NCBI GenBank assembly: GCA_019722365.1
Contig: JADFUC010002075.1
Location: forward strand, 124,001 to 188,000
DNA: 64,000 nt
Reading direction: 5' to 3'
Source of the DNA: Lithospermum erythrorhizon
Taxonomy: Eukaryota; Streptophyta; Magnoliopsida; Boraginales; Boraginaceae
A program made the position numbers and the translations under genes. Shown here one piece after another: positions 11,801 to 23,700 of the stretch. The notes beneath the pieces are model-generated. The model searched no databases. It saw only the letters and a program-made list of their open reading frames with translations, and was not told the DNA's origin. Within the stretch, counting starts at the first letter, position 1. Every line of letters starts with the position of its first letter.

Positions 11801-13124
11801 TCTTCTGGATGTGTTTCCAATTAAACATAAACAATTCACACAATGAGCAATACCACTCAATCCTCACTAAGAAATGCTAAAGGCACTAAAATACTGCAAC
11901 AAATAGAATATCGTGAATGATAGTGGGCAACATCAATTAGCTAGAGAAACCAACCTCGTAATCTCTGACGCGGAATATTGGACTGAGCATAGCACATTGA
12001 AGAGCACAGCCACGTGCAACACACTCGCTGGCATTTATTGTCCGACTAGGCTCTTTACTGAAAAGAGAACTTAGAACCTTAGTCATAGCTGGTACACGAG
12101 AGCCTGATCCAACAAGCTCAATGGTATGAATCTTTTCGACAGTTAGACCGGAACTCAGCACTGCTTGACGACAAGGAATAGTGATCCTCTCTAACAGCTG
12201 TGAAGATAACTTCTCAAAATCATCTCTCTTGATAAAACCTTTGACATCCTTTTCATCCATCAAACACTCGATATTAAGTGGTGCCTCTGCATTTGCACTC
12301 AAAACTTTCTTCAATTTCTCGCATGCTGCCCTAAGCCTAACAATAGCACGAGGACTACTATAGACATCGATTTTGTACTGCTCCTTGAATTGCCCTGCAA
12401 AGTATCTGACTAAAACCTCATCAAAATCTCGTCCTCCAAGATTACTATCAAAAGCATGCGATAATATCTTCATATGTCCCGGCTCAAACGATACAACAGC
12501 CACCTGCGTATCACAGTGACCAACATCAACAAACACAACATTAGTCGCTCCACCAGACTGAAAATCATTCTTATAAATCCCATAACCTAACGCAGTAGCA
12601 GTGCAATCATGCATCAATCTCAACGGCTTCAATCCCGCTATCTCAGCAGCACTCAAATACTCACGCCTTTGCAACTCCGTAAAATAGCTAGGCACGCCAA
12701 TCACACAATCCGAAACCATCACCCCTAGACTCTTCTCCGCTACATATTTCAAATGCCCAATCAACATTGCCAATATCTGAACAGGCTTAAACGCCTGCCA
12801 CTCATCCAAATACCGCAAATTAATCAAAATGCCACCATCGGGGGCCTCAGACGTCTGAAAAGGCAACAACCTTAAATCATCCTGAACACTACTCTCCCTA
12901 AACATCCTCCCTATCAATCTCTTAACCTGAGAAATCGTCGACTTAGGGTTCATAGTAGCGGAAGCTGCCCCAGCAACACCAATAAACCTCTGCTTATCCC
13001 CAAAGGACACAATGCCCGGGGTCTCTCGATTCGATTCATCATTCAATACTACATCTATCCCTCTTTGCTTCGCTACACCTATTACACAATTCTCATTTCC
13101 TATATCAAATCCAATCACACTCAT
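2890..13124 (-). CDS. HSP70-16: HSP70-16-like (HSP110/Hsp70 superfamily) chaperone
   Basis: Complete nine-exon gene encoding 772 aa. Exons (minus strand): 11955-13124, 9053-9265, 7985-8080, 7754-7888, 5995-6177, 5020-5166, 4817-4945, 4473-4603, 2890-3004. All introns are GT-AG, and every exon is phase 0 except the last junction. The first exon (390 codons) is the actin-like ATPase domain, starting MSVIGFDIGNENCVIGVAKQ, with the phosphate-binding IGNE and later FVDVGHCD and LVGSGSRVPA segments. Exon 2 starts the beta-sandwich substrate-binding part. A short acidic insert (exon 4) precedes the helical C-terminal domain, and the protein ends DNMRVD. There is no ER-retention or organelle signal, so a cytosolic/nuclear protein is expected. 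Length and layout match Arabidopsis HSP70-16 (about 760 aa), an HSP110-type protein; that family acts as nucleotide-exchange factor and holdase for Hsp70. The last exon was found from the splice sites and the family C-terminus. No frameshift or stop interrupts it. Confidence 0.93.
3087..3143 (+). repeat. Degenerate SINE 3'-end-like fragment (intron 8)
   Basis: Resembles the fragment at 143-183: an AAATGAACC start followed by GAGCC, then CCATTAAGTGAGGTCAGCTA. It lies in the last intron of the HSP70-16-like gene, just upstream of the final exon on the coding strand. Too short to classify. Confidence 0.35.
3437..3503. repeat. 67-nt hairpin with long perfect stem in intron 8
   Basis: The inner arms AAAAGTGTACAAGA (3461-3474) and TCTTGTACACTTTT (3478-3491) are perfectly complementary around a 3-nt loop. 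Outer arms TATTTCCAAGGC (3437-3448) and GCCTTGGAAATA (3492-3503) add 12 more pairs, leaving a 12-nt bulge on one side. Total 26 paired bases. The stem is intronic in the HSP70-16-like gene. It could be a tiny foldback element, a template-switch product, or a hairpin RNA precursor; sequence alone cannot decide. Confidence 0.75.
4185..4275 (+). repeat. Dispersed repeat copy 1 (intron 8)
   Basis: Similar to 7248-7345 in intron 4. Both run TATATTCT, then GGATATA, ATCAAAA, TTCATT, CTAC, and the shared TTCTTATCTATTGTGA followed by GTAGAT. The copies are diverged in between. Origin unknown; likely pieces of one old mobile element. Confidence 0.5.
5551..5590 (+). repeat. Degenerate SINE 3'-end-like fragment (intron 5)
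   Basis: Carries AATCAAACCAAGCCTCAGCC followed by CACTTAGTGGGCTTATA, resembling the fragment at 143-183. It lies in intron 5 of the HSP70-16-like gene. Confidence 0.4.
7248..7345 (+). repeat. Dispersed repeat copy 2 (intron 4)
   Basis: Partner of 4185-4275, sharing TTCTTATCTATTGTGA. The stretch GATATAATGCAACAGATCAA occurs twice within this copy (about 7272-7291 and 7328-7347), a small internal duplication. Confidence 0.5.
7381..7491 (+). mobile_element. SINE fragment ending in (TTG)n (intron 4)
   Basis: Begins with ACAGCCTCTCTGCTACC, continues with CCGACCCTCTACCC and AGGAGGGAGCCTC, and ends ATTGTTGTTGTA. The opening CAGCCTCTCT block, the GACCCTC block and a TTG-repeat 3' end are the layout I recall for the TS-type SINEs of asterids. 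The 5' tRNA-like part is missing or too decayed to see. It is inserted in intron 4 of the HSP70-16-like gene. Confidence 0.5.
9363..9591. mobile_element. Stowaway-like MITE (intron 1)
   Basis: The left end CTCCCTCTGTCTCTAAATA is matched by an inverted right end TTATTAGAGACAGAGAGAG. The inverted similarity continues inward (AATGTTTTAG on the left; TAAAACATAA on the right). The element is about 229 bp and flanked by TA on the left and CA on the right, consistent with a TA target duplication with one mutated base. These are the known hallmarks of Stowaway (Tc1/mariner-derived) MITEs. No coding capacity. Confidence 0.75.
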
Positions 13125-14370
13125 CTTCCTTATTCAAATTTTCCTAATTATTCAAACTTGCCTAATTAATCAAACTTCCCTACAATAACAAAATTTCACC
13201 GATTTCAATTAGCCCAAAGCTTAATCTACATAAAAAAATTATAATAACAAAACAAAAAAAAAATTGTACATTAACTTTAGAGAATTAATTGATACACATC
13301 AAGATTATTATTAAATAATAGTTTTAATAATAGGTTGAAAATATTATAAATTGATACATTTTTCACCACATAATAAAATTATAATATATAAGAGGAGGGA
13401 GACATGATCGCTAGAGAAACGGGTTAGAAAAAAAACAAATGAAATTAATTAAGAAAATATTAAAACAAAGAAAGCCCAATTAGATGTTTTTAATTTTAAA
13501 AGCCCAATTAGTGTTTTGTCAGCCAGTCGTTTGACTCTTGCTCGGTTCAATTCGATGGGCCTCGATTGGTCGAGCCGATCCTGGATAATATTTATGGCAA
13601 AAGAGATCAAAACACGCCTATCCACGCCTGGCCACACGTTCGACGGCTCATGAATCTAACGAACCTGATCGGGCCGTCCATAAGATAAGATTTGTCCCTA
13701 TTCGGGCTGGATTGCCTAAAAAGTGCTAAGCTCAACCTTCAACCTCCAAACGGTACGCAAATATCAATCGAACCAACTTCTACCAATTAAATAAGAGCAT
13801 GTCAGATTGTTGTTAGCTTACGCTAAATATGTAACTTATTTCCGCATATTATAATTCAAATGCTATCATCGATAAAAGCTTTCAAGAAGCTAAATACTAT
13901 ATCGTGATAAATAAATAATATTTGTTGCTATATAACAAAAGAATAAAGATCAGACAGAAATTCATTTAATTTACTTAAAACATATTATATAATTTGTTTA
14001 ATGTTAACATTTAGTACATTGAAGAATATTCAATTAAAAACTTTTATCATATAATTAAAAGAATTATATCAAATAAGGATAATATAAATAATATCAAATC
14101 TAAAGCTTATTTCAGTATTACGATATATTATTTGAATAAGGTCCAGATTAGCTACTACGCTATGCCTCGTTGTCATTTGTAGTAAAATCTAACAAATAAT
14201 ATCAAACTTATTAATTTCAAGGATAAAATCTATCAAATAATACTAAACCCTTCATTTTATCATATACTTAGACAAGAAGTTCATACTCTTAACATTTATT
14301 TATAACTCAATTTAATACTAAAACGATGCAAACATAATTGAATAATGCCATAAAACCACGTTAATCTAAA

Positions 14371-14518
14371 ATGGTACTAATGCTTATCATAGTTTCGAGA
14401 ATTTCTCAGGTTAAACGGTACCACGTTTAATTCAAATGATACCACGTTTATCACAGTTTTGAGAATTGTGTGCTAAACGTGTACATGTTTAATTCAAATG
14501 GTACCATGTTTAATTTAT
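14371..14518. repeat. Tandem repeat, about 62-65-bp unit, 2.3 copies
   Basis: Units start at about 14371, 14436 and 14498. Each begins ATGGTACC/ATGATACC-like and contains TTATCACAGTTTTGAGAATT (or a variant), then TTAAAC/CTAAACG and TTTAATTCAAAT. The third unit is partial. Non-coding. Confidence 0.7.
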
Positions 14519-15668
14519 CGACAAAAGTTTCAGCTAAATAATATATTTTGTATACGATAATTAAATATTATCATCGATAAATTTTTATTAAATAATAAAG
14601 TCTTCAATTATTTAAATAATATATCAATTTATCTAACGTGCTTTTTATTCATATATTATTCATCAGAGTAAATATTTACGCTCTATCCATATACATCAAG
14701 AATATTCAAAGATTAAATAATAACTTAAATCATAACTAAGTTAACTAATACAATATTATTATTTTGAGAATATTATCATGAATATTTCTCTTTTAGTAAT
14801 TTAAATGTAATCATTTTAATTATTTTCAAGCGATAATATATCAAAATAAATATAATATATTAAATAATACCAAATCTAAGCTTATCTATTAATATGTCAA
14901 ATAGTTTTTAATTAGAAATATGTTATATTATTTCAGCCGATACTATATTATCGAAGTCTACTTTCTTTATTTATATATTATTCAAACTAAATAACTCGAT
15001 TATTATTATAAACATATTAACAAATTATCAATTTGAGGCTGTCTGCTCTCAGCTTACCTTCCACCATAAAGCGCCCTGGGCTCAAATCCCACCACTACCA
15101 CATTTAAATTGAGGGCCTCGAACCGAATACCCACCGACTACCGTCCGTCCCACTTATTAACTGGTGTCGCTCAAAGTGACCCAAGGGGCCTGGAGCCGAA
15201 TTTGAGGCGAGTTAGCGGCTCACTTACTTTTATTGAGCTCGAGTCGTGTCCCAAACTAGCTCACTTGGTCAAGGGGTGAGTTGCATTCTTTATCTCGCTT
15301 GTGGTTAGTCCGTCTAGCTTAAACGAATGTGGTGTTCCTAGTGGAACCATCTATAACTGGATTTTATAATATTCTAAATCTTGATTATCATTCTTTCGGT
15401 GTCATTCTTGATGATTTATTCTCACATATTTTGTCAACATTATGTTATACGGAGTATTTAGCATGGAGCAGTTATCGGCATATTTTATGAAGTGTCCGTA
15501 AATCCAAGGGTATAAACAGTTGAAAAACATAATCCATCCAACTTGAGTATTGTCATAAATAAAACTCAATACATAAAGATTGCAAAGTTTCCCCCTCACA
15601 TCACAATGGACGTCGTCCATTTCCATCCATTACCATTTTATTTTATTTTTTGCTAGATATGGGGACTC

Positions 15669-15818
15669 CATTTAATGAGCTATGGCCAAGTTCAATAGTT
15701 GTAGCCATTTATGCAAATCGTTGGATCAGTTTCAATGGCAAGATGAATGCAATTTAATGAACTATGGCCCAGCTTAATAGTTACAACTAATTCATGCAAA
15801 CCGTTGGATCAGTTTTGT
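15669..15818. repeat. Direct tandem duplication, about 82-bp period
   Basis: Two copies begin at 15670 and 15752 with ATTTAATGA and share CTATGGCC, CAATAGTT/TAATAGTT, ATGCAAA and CGTTGGATCAGTTTT-like sequence. Divergence is moderate. Non-coding. Confidence 0.7.
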
Positions 15819-16546
15819 TGTAGAGAAATCATTGTTTTATTCCAATTCTCTGGGTGTGCATCATATATGGGAGCTTGTCGGATGGTTTATCACATTTGGG
15901 AGAGCCATTTGTTACCCTACTTCAACCTACTTTGACAGAGCTAAGAGCAATTGGAAGTTTAATTGGTAAGGAAGTTGTTGGATTTTCTTTTTTCATCATG
16001 CCGAGCTTACATTCATCTACACATTTCTAACTGTTTATTACCGCAGCTTATTAATCATAGAATATCTGAAATGCTATGTTTGTTCGGTTGTTTCGTTTTC
16101 GGTCAAACATAAATTTTATGCTTTGTATAGGTATGGATTCTTTTGTAACTTATGTTGTGTACTCTTGGTTGTCTACATGTGATTTGGGATGGTTTGTAGA
16201 AGAATTAAACTTAATAGTGGTCAACATTTGACGTAGAAGTTGATTTTGAATTTAATGTTGACTTTTATGAAGGAAGAAATTAGAGATTTAACTGAATTGA
16301 TAGAAGATAGGTTAGATAGTTACAGGTTTGTTATGTTATTACTCAATGCTATTATTTCTGGTTTGGTTCGATTCGAGTACTACTATTATTGCTTATGAAT
16401 TTATGAGTATTCAAAAAGGAGATGGAAATCTGGGACTGTATAATATGAGTATGTTGTAGTCACTTTATGATTATGTAATTATGAATGAGGCATGCAAAGT
16501 TGCAAACATTATGCCAAGAAATAAAACAGAACCCAAAAAGTAAACA

Positions 16547-16768
16547 TCAAAAAAGGATTACAGGAAGAGCATCATTTGTAGACTGATGACCCCCTCTGCG
16601 TCTCAATAAACGCTTTAAAGTTTTAATCTGATTAATAATTGGCTTATAACAATCACCCTTAGCTACAAAAATCCTCAATGATATACTCTTCCTTAGTCTA
16701 TTTGATCTCCTTGCAATCTTGATCTTTAATTTGCAAACTTTCACTTTGAGACCAGATGGCTTTTTCAT
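16547..16768 (-). CDS. Small basic hypothetical protein (73 aa)
   Basis: An ORF from ATG at 16768 encodes a 73-residue, strongly basic protein beginning MKKPSGLKVKVCKLKIKIAR, with a second basic cluster RLLRRR near the C-terminus. The frame is open upstream of this ATG for 11 further codons, so the true start is uncertain. I do not recognise a family. There is no signal peptide and no membrane segment. It stands alone between stretches with no genes, so context gives no hint of function. In AT-rich DNA a 73-codon Lys/Arg-rich frame can arise by chance, hence low confidence. Confidence 0.25.
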   Translation of the reverse strand: MKKPSGLKVKVCKLKIKIARRSNRLRKSISLRIFVAKGDCYKPIINQIKTLKRLLRRRGGHQSTNDALPVILF

Positions 16769-16801
16769 TGGATCTGCTTGTTGCAATGACTTGTAAATCA
16801 A

Positions 16802-19008
16802 GAATTGTATTTTATAGGGGTGACACTAATGAGATAGTGACTTAGTAAGTGGAGGAAATAAAAGAGGGGTCATGTGGTGAGTAAAGAGAGCATGTGGAGC
16901 AAATAATGGGGAGGGGACTTAGCTGGCCAAATGAGGCCTTATGCTAGGCATAAATTGCCCCTTTGTCAAACTTATATGACTTTTTTAAAATTTATTTAGT
17001 CCCCTTCATGGTAGGGATGAAACTTGTGCATCTACTTTGAGGGTGGCATGAATTCATTTGAATTACCATAAAAATTTACGACATGTAATGAGATCTTGAA
17101 TCAAAATTGAGAAGGTAAAAATATTAAATCTATTTAAAATAAATTTTTTTCATTATTAAAGAGGGATCAATTACTATGTTTTATGTAAATTTACTTATAT
17201 TTAAAATGATAAATTCTAAAATTTTCAAAAAAAATAATGGAGATTGTCCCTACTTTCCTTGATTCCTTCTAAGTTCCGTCATGCTTACAATACACATGTT
17301 GACCGGACTAAATTAATATTGGTGGAACTAAGATGTCTCTTTGAGTCCTGATTAGTTGGTCTGTATTTGAGCTAGGGCTGATTATCATTAACTATGTTTA
17401 ATTTCTTGTTGAGTTAAACATAAAATTAAAAGAAAGAAAAAGGGAGATTGCTTAAACATCTTTGGGGAAAGAATAGGTCAATTACCAATGGTTTCTTAGG
17501 CATAGATAGACACATACAATTCAATACACAGGGTAATCGGGATAAATGAAGAAAAATTGATTAACATATACCAGAATATTATTGGATATATATATAGTGT
17601 TAGAATGCAAATTTGTCAACTATTTCATTGGAACAAGATGTGATTCAAAGGAGAAGTGACATGGAAGGTTGAAAGTAAAAGTTGGAGTCCTCCATATCAA
17701 AACATCATAATTAACATACATGAATAATTGTATTGAGAATTATCAGAGACACTATATGTGTGGAAATTAACTATTTGTCTGGAGAGTTAAATTGTCATAT
17801 AATAGTCTCAAAATAATTTGTTAACAGCCAAGACCTCCGATCCCCAATACCCGCACGTAACTTGGTCTCCGAAGGCCGATTTATTTCACTTCGGCCTCCA
17901 AACTACCGCATAAATTTTAATTCGAAAATCGCTGCCATTATCGACCAAAGTCACAATATCGTGTCAATATCGGCGATCAAACGTTATGTCATGTCACTAT
18001 CGCACTGAAAAAGTCAGAATCATGTCCACTATTTTAATTCTATTGACAATTGGGCTTACCGCTCTTTTGCTAACTCATGATAAGTGCTATGTTTAACCAC
18101 AAATTCTACTTCCTAGGGACCATATGATATTACTTGTAATATCGAAGTGTCGAGGTTTCGAATCATAATAGTTATAATAACAAGGATAAAATTGAGAAAA
18201 AATGATACTGTAATTAGTTAGCGTTTCATAAGTTCATATTGCTGAGAGATATCTGACTTTAATTATCATAAGTTTAACATACTTTATAGTTCTACACAAT
18301 TATGATATCTGGCTTACATGAATGAGTTCATATATGAGACAAATTGTTTAATTTACCACCTAAGTGCCCCAAAGGCCCCTTTGCATGTAAGTTACATTTA
18401 CATTAGCTAATATTTCTTATACGGAGTAAATTTTAAAAATTTAAAATCGAACAATCATGAATGGAGTATATTGAGAGGATAACGCGAATCCATTTAATCA
18501 AATGTGTGTCAAAAGTTGTAGGATAATTATTACAATGACTGAAAAAAAAAGTATTGAATTTTAAGCACATAATCTTAATGTGTTCGTTGAAACCGAAACA
18601 ATTATAAGAACATAAAATAGCCGAAACATAAGAAATGGAAGTCTTTATTCTGAAGAGCTGATTGCCTTGTTGATGGAGAATCACTCAAGCTGGACACTGA
18701 AACATAAGTAGTCCGTACCATATAAATGTTCAAATTTAATAAACTAATACTCATTCCTTTCCTATACCTCGTTCAATTTTGAATTTTAAGCAGCTGAATT
18801 TATTTCAAGAAAAGTATATCAAAATATACTATTTTCAAACATATTTTATGATTAATATGGTAATCTTGATTTAAATCAAAGTTGAGGGTGGTAATTAAGT
18901 TAAAAAAGTTCGTTAATTTTGACAGTTGAAAAAATAAACAGGACGATGTTTTAGGTATGGAGGTAGTAAAACATACTTGATTTGTAATGAGTACCTGATA
19001 TTCATCGA
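16802..19008. other. Intergenic, no gene seen
   Basis: AT-rich with no recognisable coding frame. A GC-richer patch at about 17825-18000 stands out from its surroundings but shows no ORF or repeat structure that I can name. The upper part is the 3' flank of the NLR pseudogene. Confidence 0.5.
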
Positions 19009-21689
19009 TTAGTTGTTGATTAGAGTTTCATCAAGATATATTTCTTCAATGTGCATCATAAGTTGTTGGTCCTCACGTATACTCTGCTTTAACAAGTGAT
19101 TAGTTGAGGTAATAGTCAGCTTCTTGAGGCTTGGTGTATTACATAGGAGAGTATGAGGTAATGCTTGAAGTTGGCTGCATGAATGAATTATAAGGGATTC
19201 GAGTCTGGGCATCACTGTAATCATATTCGCCTCTCGGGTTTCTATATCATCCCATTCTTGCAACTTTGGGCACCTGGAGAGTTGTAGTATCAATAGTTTG
19301 GGGAAAGCAACACCCACTTGCTTGTTGTTGCTGTTGTATTCTATCCCCAGGAGTTCTCGGCCGATGGATCGTAGAGCTTAGAAGTACATTATGTAGAGCT
19401 TTTCGAGAGATGGTAGTGTCCCCAAGGGAGGAATTGAGAGTGCTTCTGTAGCATAAAAGAGACGTAGTTCTCTGAGGTTGCCAAGAGAAGTTAACCAGTT
19501 GGGTAGGAATCTTTTACCAATAAAATTCCTTATACACAAAAGTTGAACACTTTGAGGTGCTTGAAGAGCTTCAAACACATCATTTGTTACCTCAAAATGA
19601 TGGAAATTGAAAGATAAATCTGTGATGTGTATCTTACTTGTAAGTTTTGCATCCTCTGCATCAACTTCATCAGAATAGGCACTATTGAACATAATATCCA
19701 AATCTCCCCCTAGGTTGCTTAGATTCTTCACCATACCCAAATTGGACTTTCCCATCTCGACCAGGAATTGTTTCAATCGTTGAAGGTTGATCAGTTTACC
19801 TAGAGATTTAGGTAACAATGATGCATTGCTAAGAAGTTCAATTCCTTCAAGAAAAAGATATTGCAAGTTATACAATTCTCCAATAGTTTCCGGCAGCCCA
19901 CGTAGCCTCCGGTTGTAACTCAAATCAAGTGTCCTTAGATGTATCAAGTTCCCTATTTCTTCGGGTACTTCTTCTAAGCCACAATATGACAAATACAAAG
20001 CCCTGACGACCCTGAGCTGTTTGAAAAGATCTAATGTCACATTTTCAGTAATATGATCAAAATAACAAGTGCGCAGTTTCCCAACGTCACAAAATGAAGT
20101 CAGGTTCATTGCCTGACGAGCAAACAAATGGCGCGCCTTCATATTTATTTCATTATTCTCAGCCTTCGTGCATTATATCGTGCATCTTGACTCCATCAAA
20201 TCGATGTAGATGTTCCTCCTCCAAAAATGCTCCTGATTTGAGGAACTTAATGTACCTTTGTCCCGTTACCGTTAGCATCATGTTATCTTTTATGGTCCTT
20301 GAATCAAGATGAATATGGGCCATCCAAAAAGAGATGAGTTGTTCTTCGTCGAATGAGTAATCTTTGGGGAAAAGGGCACAAGACGAGAAGCGACGCTTTA
20401 ATGATGGAGACAACTCCTTATAGCTTAAGAAGAGTTGTGGAAAAAGCTCTATTTCAACTTTTTCCAAATCCCAAATTTCACTAGTTAACACTTGGTTCCA
20501 TTCTTCAAGAGTGTCTTTTGCTCGAAGTAGGCCCCCTAACACTTTTGCTGCGAGGGGCAAGCCTTTACACTTATTTGGCAATTTTTTTCCCAATTTCTGC
20601 CAATTCAGTATAATATTTTTCCTTACGTTTTCCTTGAAAAGCCTCTTGACGGATCAACAACCAACAATGTAAACTAGAAATCACGGTAGGTTTGAAGATC
20701 ACAACAACTCTGCTTTCCTTGGCACATAACTTAAGACAATGTTGAAGTCGTTTCCATTTTTTGGAATCCTCCTCCCATACATCATCAAGGACTAGGAGGA
20801 TCTTTTTCCCAGACAATGAATCTTTGATGGATTCATGTAAGGTTTGCAAGTGAGTCTTTTTTTCATGATCTACATTAATACCTTCCAAGATACCATGAGC
20901 AACCTTAACCTCATCAAATGGGTTGGAGACACATACCCATATTCTATTATCAAATTTATTTTTCACTTTCTCATCATTATACAAAAGTTGTGCAAGAGTT
21001 GTTTTGCCAAGACCTCCAGCTCCCACTATAGGTATCACATGTGTAATGTTTTGTTCATCACTACTTTGCAATAACAACTTGCCCAAGAGATACTTCTTGT
21101 CAACATCTCGACCATGTACTTGTGACTCCTCAATCGACGAAGTTGTCGTTCGATCAATAGTATTAATTGCCTCGTTGATGACATTATTTCCCATTACTTT
21201 TGAACTTAAGTTGAGCTTTTCAATCTCCAGAAATATCATGTTCATTCTTTGATTTATAGCCCTTATTCTCATTGCTATATCACGTCGCCAACCTACTTGT
21301 TTGATAGTAGTACTAAAACAATTAAATTGTTTGTAAGACAAGCAAGTAAAATTTGATGTGGAAGACGAACGACTCATCTCATTTGAAGCATTAATATTCT
21401 CCTCACCATCTTCTAATTTTTGTTTTTGAACCCGAGTGTTCCATTCATCCATCACATCCTCCATGTCATAAGATATGTCTTGAAGTTTCTCTAGCTTTTG
21501 TTTGATGTTATCTTCCTTCATGCTTTTATTTTCTGCATCATCCATCACTTTCTGAATTGTTTGCATCTTTGCGGACATGTTATTTAGCTCATATTCAACC
21601 CCATAAATCAGAGATATCTCATTTGCCACCCACTCTGTTGTAGCTGACATAAGTTGATCTACTACAATATTAACAACTACCTCAGCCAT
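19009..21689 (-). pseudogene. CC-NBS-LRR (RGA-type) resistance gene, broken
   Basis: Intronless coiled-coil NLR relic. The reading frame starts at 21689 (MAEVVVNIVVDQL). It shows an EDVID-like DMEDVMDEW (residues 75-83), P-loop GAGGLGKTT (223-231), RNBS-A FDNRIWVCVS and kinase-2 ILLVLDDVW (297-305). After ESRVVV the TTR/RNBS-B segment is missing and replaced by about ten unrelated residues, which looks like a deletion. A +1 shift near 20575-20590, in or beside a run of A, splits the frame before the GLPLA motif (KCKGLPLAAK). After KMHDIMHE (MHD motif) a further deletion changes frame near 20150. The LRR part (19378-20142) runs into an in-frame TAA at 19378-19380, after which the same frame continues to 19009. 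At least three separate lesions make a functional NLR unlikely. CC-NLRs are intracellular immune receptors. Confidence 0.85.
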
Positions 21690-22783
21690 TTTTGTTCTTC
21701 GTCTTTTCGGATCTTTTTAATTTCTTTGGTTGTTGGGAATGTTACGTTCTTGCTAATTGTAGCAAGTTTATTATATTTTGATATTGTACAATAGTTTACA
21801 TTGAGTGTAATATAATCTGAAAAATTCGTTGTCGTTCATTTCTTAATTTTTTCTGGGACTCGCAGTCCATTTATTTTTCGAGTGCTTGGATAAAGCTTGA
21901 GGATGATCTGATAAATGCAATAACGTCGGTAGGAGTAGCCCTTAAATAAATTAAGTAATGACGAAAAAGTATTGATAGTAAAATTAAACTCATAACATCA
22001 TATTCACAAGTTTACATATTCCACCTATCTTGATTCTTCCAGGTTATTCGTCGTCATTTCTTCATTAGACGTTAGAAAGTCTATGTGGACATTAGGTTAG
22101 GAATATGCCACTAGTAAGTAAGTATTAACCAACTTCTGACTTTAGGAAGAGAGATAATATGCAGTGAATCACTATTGATTTTTTTATTACAAGTTAGATT
22201 AGGAAAATCTATTCCAGTCTAAATCACTTACCGCTAGTAGTCTTAGATAATTTGTAGTTGTTTCTGATTTTAGGTAGTACGTTTAGTTTTTTTTTTTCTT
22301 GATAGTTAATATGTTTTCTACAAATTATTAAAGATAATTTTATGGCTAACATTGTCTTCCTGAATTAAAATCATAGAAATCCAAAACTTGCAAGGTTTTT
22401 AAAAATGAAAATATTGTAAATTATTAAACAGTAAAATACGATGCATATTACATACAAAGTAAATAATTTATTATTTACGTACTATATTTCTAAGTATATC
22501 GAATATATGTTTACTAAATTCTCTAGTTCCGATAGACATTTGAACACAGTCAAAGTACATTAGCAGAAGACTGTTATGTACATATCTCTAAGAATTTCTT
22601 AATTGTAACCGCTCTATTTGAAACTATTAGGACATAAATATATTATCTTTTATATTTTACGGTGGTCATTCCAGTACTACGGTTCATTCGCAACAACGGT
22701 AAACCCATGTGTTTGACTAGACTTAACAAGCTCCTCTTATCCATGAAAAATGATAAAAAGTCAATCCACATACTAATCATTTA
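21690..22783. other. Intergenic, upstream of NLR pseudogene
   Basis: AT-rich with no ORF of interest and no clear repeat. It ends at the TTA that flanks the putative TIR element starting at 22784. Confidence 0.5.
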
Positions 22784-23099
22784 GGGCATGTTTGGATTGA
22801 GGGATTTAGGGGAGTGAATTATAAATCCGTAGTTCAAATTCATAGGTGTTGTTTGGATACTTCACAAAATCAATGGATTTTAAATCCACTCATTTATGAA
22901 TGGATTTTCGCCCAACAAAATTGGTGGTTGTCGTTCAAAAGCAGCGTGTCGTTTAAATCATCAGCACCATAGCGGTAATACTAGTTTATTGCAGTGATGG
23001 CGACCTCGAATCGGACTCGGGCCGAATACCAGACCAGGAGCATGGTGGGGGCTGAGGCAGGTTCAAGGCTTGGGGCATATTTCGAAAAAATTTGACATG

Positions 23100-23550
23100 A
23101 GTCGGCCCCCGAGGTTGTTTAAAACCGAGAACATATTTTCCTCGTTTCGGTCAATCTACGCGTTTTTATTTCGTTTAGACCGGGGAACATATTTTGACAC
23201 TGTTTGACCGGAACCATATTTTCGCGTTTAGAGCCGAAACCATATTTTCACCCGTTTACCGAGGGACATACTTTACCTTGTTTAAGCCATGGGGACGTAT
23301 TTTCGCGTATTTTAGGCCGAGAGACCATATTTTACTTTTGTTAAGGCTAACGTCGTATTTAAGTCTATTTCGGCAGGAGACGCTTTATTTTTCGGCTGTT
23401 TTAGATAGAACATATTTTTCGGCCGTTTTGACTCAGAGCATATCGTCAGTTTTGACCACCGACGTATTTTTTGTCGGTTCGACTAGGGCATATTTCGCCC
23501 CATTCGACCAGGGACCATATTTTTGGTCCGCTTCGACCCGTAAACATATT
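23100..23550. repeat. Degenerate tandem array, CATATTTT...GTTT...GACC units
   Basis: Roughly a dozen irregular units of about 30-40 bp repeat the theme ACCATATTTTCG, then CGTTT, then a GACCGGGGA/GCCGAGA-like block. Unit length varies, so open frames through the array are accidental. It sits inside the putative TIR element. Confidence 0.7.
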
Positions 23551-23552
23551 TT

Positions 23553-23700
23553 GTCAAAAATGAAGTTTCTGGTTGAAATTTGTCAAAAATGATGTTTCGG
23601 CCGAAATTGTCAAAAATGAATTTCCATGTCTAAATTTGTCAAACATAGGATTTAAATTCGGACGAAATTTGTCAAAAATGACATTTATGACAATTGATTT
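23553..23700. repeat. Second tandem array, TTGTCAAAAATGA units
   Basis: About five units near 30 bp carry (T)TTGTCAAAAATGA followed by TTT and a CGAAAT-like block. The array directly follows the CATATTTT array and lies inside the putative TIR element. Confidence 0.7.

Larger units (their letters stand above)
13125..16546. other. Intergenic, no gene seen
   Basis: The first several hundred bases are the 5' flank of the HSP70-16-like gene. From about 13.8 to 15.0 kb the DNA is very AT-rich with many degenerate repeats of TAATATCAAAT/AAATAATA type. A GC-richer patch at 15050-15310 may be an old repeat fragment but is not classifiable. Two tandem duplications are listed separately. No coding frame has recognisable similarity. 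Confidence 0.5.

Noticed and set aside
23194..23592. 132-codon open frame on plus
   Set aside because: It runs through a degenerate tandem array; the repeated TYF-like words in the translation are simply the DNA repeat.
23100..23700. CRISPR-like array
   Set aside because: Units are degenerate, without constant repeats and unique spacers, and this is plant nuclear DNA.
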